A stretch of 64,000 nucleotides of DNA from Trichoplusia ni. Taxonomy: Eukaryota > Arthropoda > Insecta > Lepidoptera > Noctuidae. Positions 61,915 to 64,000 of this stretch are shown here, piece after piece (position 1 is the stretch's first letter; the number at the start of each line of letters is the position of its first letter). Location: positions 8,308,001-8,372,000 of the forward strand of contig NC_039494.1 of assembly GCF_003590095.1 (NCBI RefSeq), written 5' to 3'. Made by a program: the position numbers and the translations under genes. The notes under the pieces are model-generated. The model had not been told where the DNA came from and made no database searches. It saw only the letters and a list, made by a program, of their open reading frames with translations.

Positions 61915-62131
61915 ACTGCACGGATAGCCGACTGGTTGAGGTCACCACGCCAAACCCACAGAGCGCGACGTGTCGCGGTTTCGATCCCCGGGTAGGACAA
62001 GCATTTGTGTGATCCACGAATGATTGTCCTGAGTCTGGCTGTCTTTGTGCATGTGACTTGAATGTTTGTTAAACCCCCCGTTACACAAGGATTAAATTCC
62101 ATACTGCGGGAGTCGTTTATTAAAAAAAAAA
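61915..62131 (+). repeat. SINE family A, full length
   Basis: The best preserved copy: GGATAGCCGACTGGTTGAGG, body complete, tail ACTGCGGGAGTCGTTTATT plus A-run. A GATGATGATGATGACC stretch resumes right after it (about 62158-62175), so the SINE was inserted into the GAT tail of the neighbouring LINE end. Confidence 0.85.
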
Positions 62132-62639
62132 GGAAATAAACAAGACAAAGGCTGTGGATGATGATGATGATGACCTAAAAATAAACCCTATAACTAAGCC
62201 GGCTTCATGTTAGCCTGTGATCGATCAACTACTGCAGTTGCAGTTAAACCATATTAGTTAATTAATTAATAGTTATTGAAGTAGAGATAATTAAAGTAAT
62301 TAATTTGACCTTAGCCCTTTGACCTTGGAAGTTCATATTTCTCTAATATAAGATATTTATCCCACGTGTAATTATAATTATATCGTGGGTAAGCAGTGGT
62401 TTCATTTAAATATTGCAAATATATAAAAAACTTTTTACAAAAAAAACAATAATATATTGAAACAAAAAAACATTGAGTTCCGTACAAATACGGAAAAGAA
62501 AAACAATTCATTTTAGTCTCAAATATTTTGCGGATGGGTAACCGTTAACTTTTCTGCCACTCAACTTTATAACCGTCACAAAATTAGCTTAACCTCGACC
62601 TTTATTTTTTCCATCATTCCATCCTAAAATTTCATCTAT
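62132..62639. other. No gene; family F scrap
   Basis: About 62200-62245 (AGCCTGTGATCGATCAACT) is a family F remnant. The rest is AT-rich. Confidence 0.45.
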
Positions 62640-62740
62640 CCAACCATAAAGGTTAATGAGATACAGCCTAATGACAGTCGGACATGCAGTCAGCAGTACT
62701 TCCATAATATAGTGTTGTTTTTACCCTTTAGGTACGAAAC
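62640..62740 (+). repeat. Family O repeat
   Basis: TTAATGAGATACAGCCTAAT, then TGACAGTCGGACATGCAG. Confidence 0.5.
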
Positions 62741-62752
62741 TAGAAAAACTAA

Positions 62753-62788
62753 ATCCCTACTATTTAATATTATAAATGTGGAAGTAGC

Positions 62789-62825
<37 letters not shown>

Positions 62826-62987
62826 TACGCTTTCACGTCTAAACCACTGAACTGATTTTAATGAAATTTGGTACAGACATAGAGTTGACCTTGAGAAAGG
62901 ACATAGGATAGTTTTTATCCCGGACTTTTGAAGAGTTCTCTTGGACACGCGATACAACCGACATCGACGCGGGCGAAAAACTAGTGT
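62753..62987 (+). repeat. Family E-like repeat, subtype 2, with TCTG microsatellite
   Basis: Opposite orientation to 58822-59040. TCTG units at 62789-62826, then TTTCACGTCTAAACCACTGA and GACGCGGGCGAAAAACTAG. Confidence 0.7.
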
Positions 62988-63224
62988 TTCAATATTTTAC
63001 AGAAAAATCTATAAATTAGAATCTACAATACAGACACCATTATAAACACATTTTCAATATGTAATTGCCATGACAATCCGATCTGTAGTTTTGGCGTGAA
63101 ATAAAATAGTTTATAGAAATCTTTAGCTATCAAATGTTATTGAAAGAATTTGTTATCGCAATAGTTACAATAATATTGAATAAGTATAGTTCATTCACAA
63201 TACTTCTAGACATATTTTATTTTG

Positions 63225-63435
63225 CTAAACTGTTGCTAGCGGCTTCACCCGATACATATCCAAAAATGATACCACGGGATCGATCAATCGGGGTAAAACT
63301 ATCCTATGTGGTAATCCTAGTTATAAACTATCTGTGTATTAAATTCGGTCGAAATGCGTTAAGTGGTTTTTGCGTGAAAATGTAACGAACATTTACCTGT
63401 CCAAACAAACTTTCACTCTTATAATATTAGTAGAA
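63225..63435 (-). repeat. Interspersed repeat, family E
   Basis: AACTGTTGCTAGCGGCTTCA, ATACCACGGGATCGATCAAT and ACTTTCACTCTTATAATATT. Confidence 0.65.
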
Positions 63436-63530
63436 AAATTGGAATTAAAATAGCACTGTTACAAAACGCTTTGAAATAATGAAAATGACAGCTTCTATAG
63501 TCAAATGATATTATTAGATGTCATATTTCC

Positions 63531-63645
63531 AAAGACACCCAGACTGAAAACAAGAATTCGTTTATCACACAAACGCTTGTCTTACGCAAGTATCGAATCT
63601 ACGCATCGCGACGCACACCTCAACCACTCGGCTATCAACAGCTAA
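63531..63645 (-). repeat. SINE family A, 5' half
   Basis: Reversed. AAAGACACCCAGACTGAAAA, CACACAAACGCTTGTCTTAC and CTCAACCACTCGGCTATCAA. Confidence 0.7.
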
Positions 63646-63839
63646 CCAGTCAAAATATCATGTTCACAAAGTCCGTTAAGCAAAAAACAATTTCGTTACG
63701 TCACATTTAAGTTACGTGTTACACTGACCACAAAGAATCACATTGTATATAAAACCTTACTTTATTGTCACAATAACGACAAAGTTACTATGCCACCGTA
63801 TTATGACGTTTTAAAAACAACATTTTCATATTGTATTTG

Positions 63840-63965
63840 TACAAGCGAGGTGCAGATTCTATCACAAAGCAAAGTAAAAATTATATGTGCTTTCTTAATT
63901 GTTAGACACCACTGACAAACGGTGAAAGAAACCATCGTGAGAAAACCTGGAATCTAAAATCCATT
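63840..63965 (+). repeat. LINE 3'-region fragment, family Q
   Basis: GCGAGGTGCAGATTCTATCA, TGTGCTTTCTTAATTGTTAG and GACAAACGGTGAAAGAAACC. The same blocks appear separately at 1335, 17141, 38868 and 46465. Confidence 0.55.
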
Positions 63966-64000
63966 TAAGAACAGGGCCCCAATTCTGCTATTTACAATGG

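Noticed and set aside
62789..62826. TCTG microsatellite as an independent feature of interest
   Set aside because: It is a normal expansion inside the family E-like repeat, present in shorter form at 58998-59010.

Overview
The window looks like intergenic and intronic DNA of a moth or butterfly (Lepidoptera). It is AT-rich, has no rRNA, intact tRNA or bacterial-type operon, and is filled with short interspersed repeats of lepidopteran type: tRNA-derived SINEs, LINE 3' ends with GAT-rich tails, TA-flanked MITEs, and the repeat that begins ACTAGCTGTTGCCCGCG. The order is inferred from these repeats plus one insect-type host gene; no species is claimed.

Host genes. The only complete host gene I can build is a PUS3/DEG1-type tRNA pseudouridine-38/39 synthase on the minus strand. 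It has nine coding exons between 44094 and 38470, all joined by GT-AG introns with consistent phase, and encodes 447 residues. Its introns carry SINEs and LINE fragments. Two small spliced exons on the minus strand (19255-19199 and 10182-10095) join in phase. The second carries a PVDLS motif in a context like that of KLF3/8/12 transcription factors, so a long-intron gene of that type probably crosses the left third. A CpG-rich segment ending in a strong splice donor at 60909 may be the first exon of a plus-strand gene to the right.

Mobile elements. A full-length, apparently intact non-LTR retrotransposon lies at 31706-37295 on the minus strand. It has a gag with three zinc knuckles, then endonuclease, reverse transcriptase and RNase H, an A tail, and a perfect 12-bp target duplication. 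At 11870-13734 is a fold-back DNA element with inverted arms of about 730 bp, flanked by an 8-bp duplication and inserted inside a SINE. Its 407-bp centre encodes a fragment resembling the C-terminal part of a ubiquitin-specific protease. TA-flanked MITE families and three SINE families are scattered throughout.

Layout. 1-10 kb: repeats, with one orphan coding-like piece at 8481-8660. 10-21 kb: KLF-like exons, a CCAAT/GC-box segment, the fold-back element and a GC-rich coding-like piece at 13768-13983. 21-31 kb: repeats only. 31.7-37.3 kb: intact LINE. 37.5-44.1 kb: a small unknown ORF and PUS3. 47.3-51.2 kb: five copies of a conserved core of about 120 bp, spaced 0.8-1 kb apart in otherwise diverged DNA, each with two hairpins and promoter-like motifs. 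51-64 kb: repeats and the candidate first exon.

The KLF-like exons, the USP-like fragment and the array function are inferences from reading; boundaries of old repeats are approximate.
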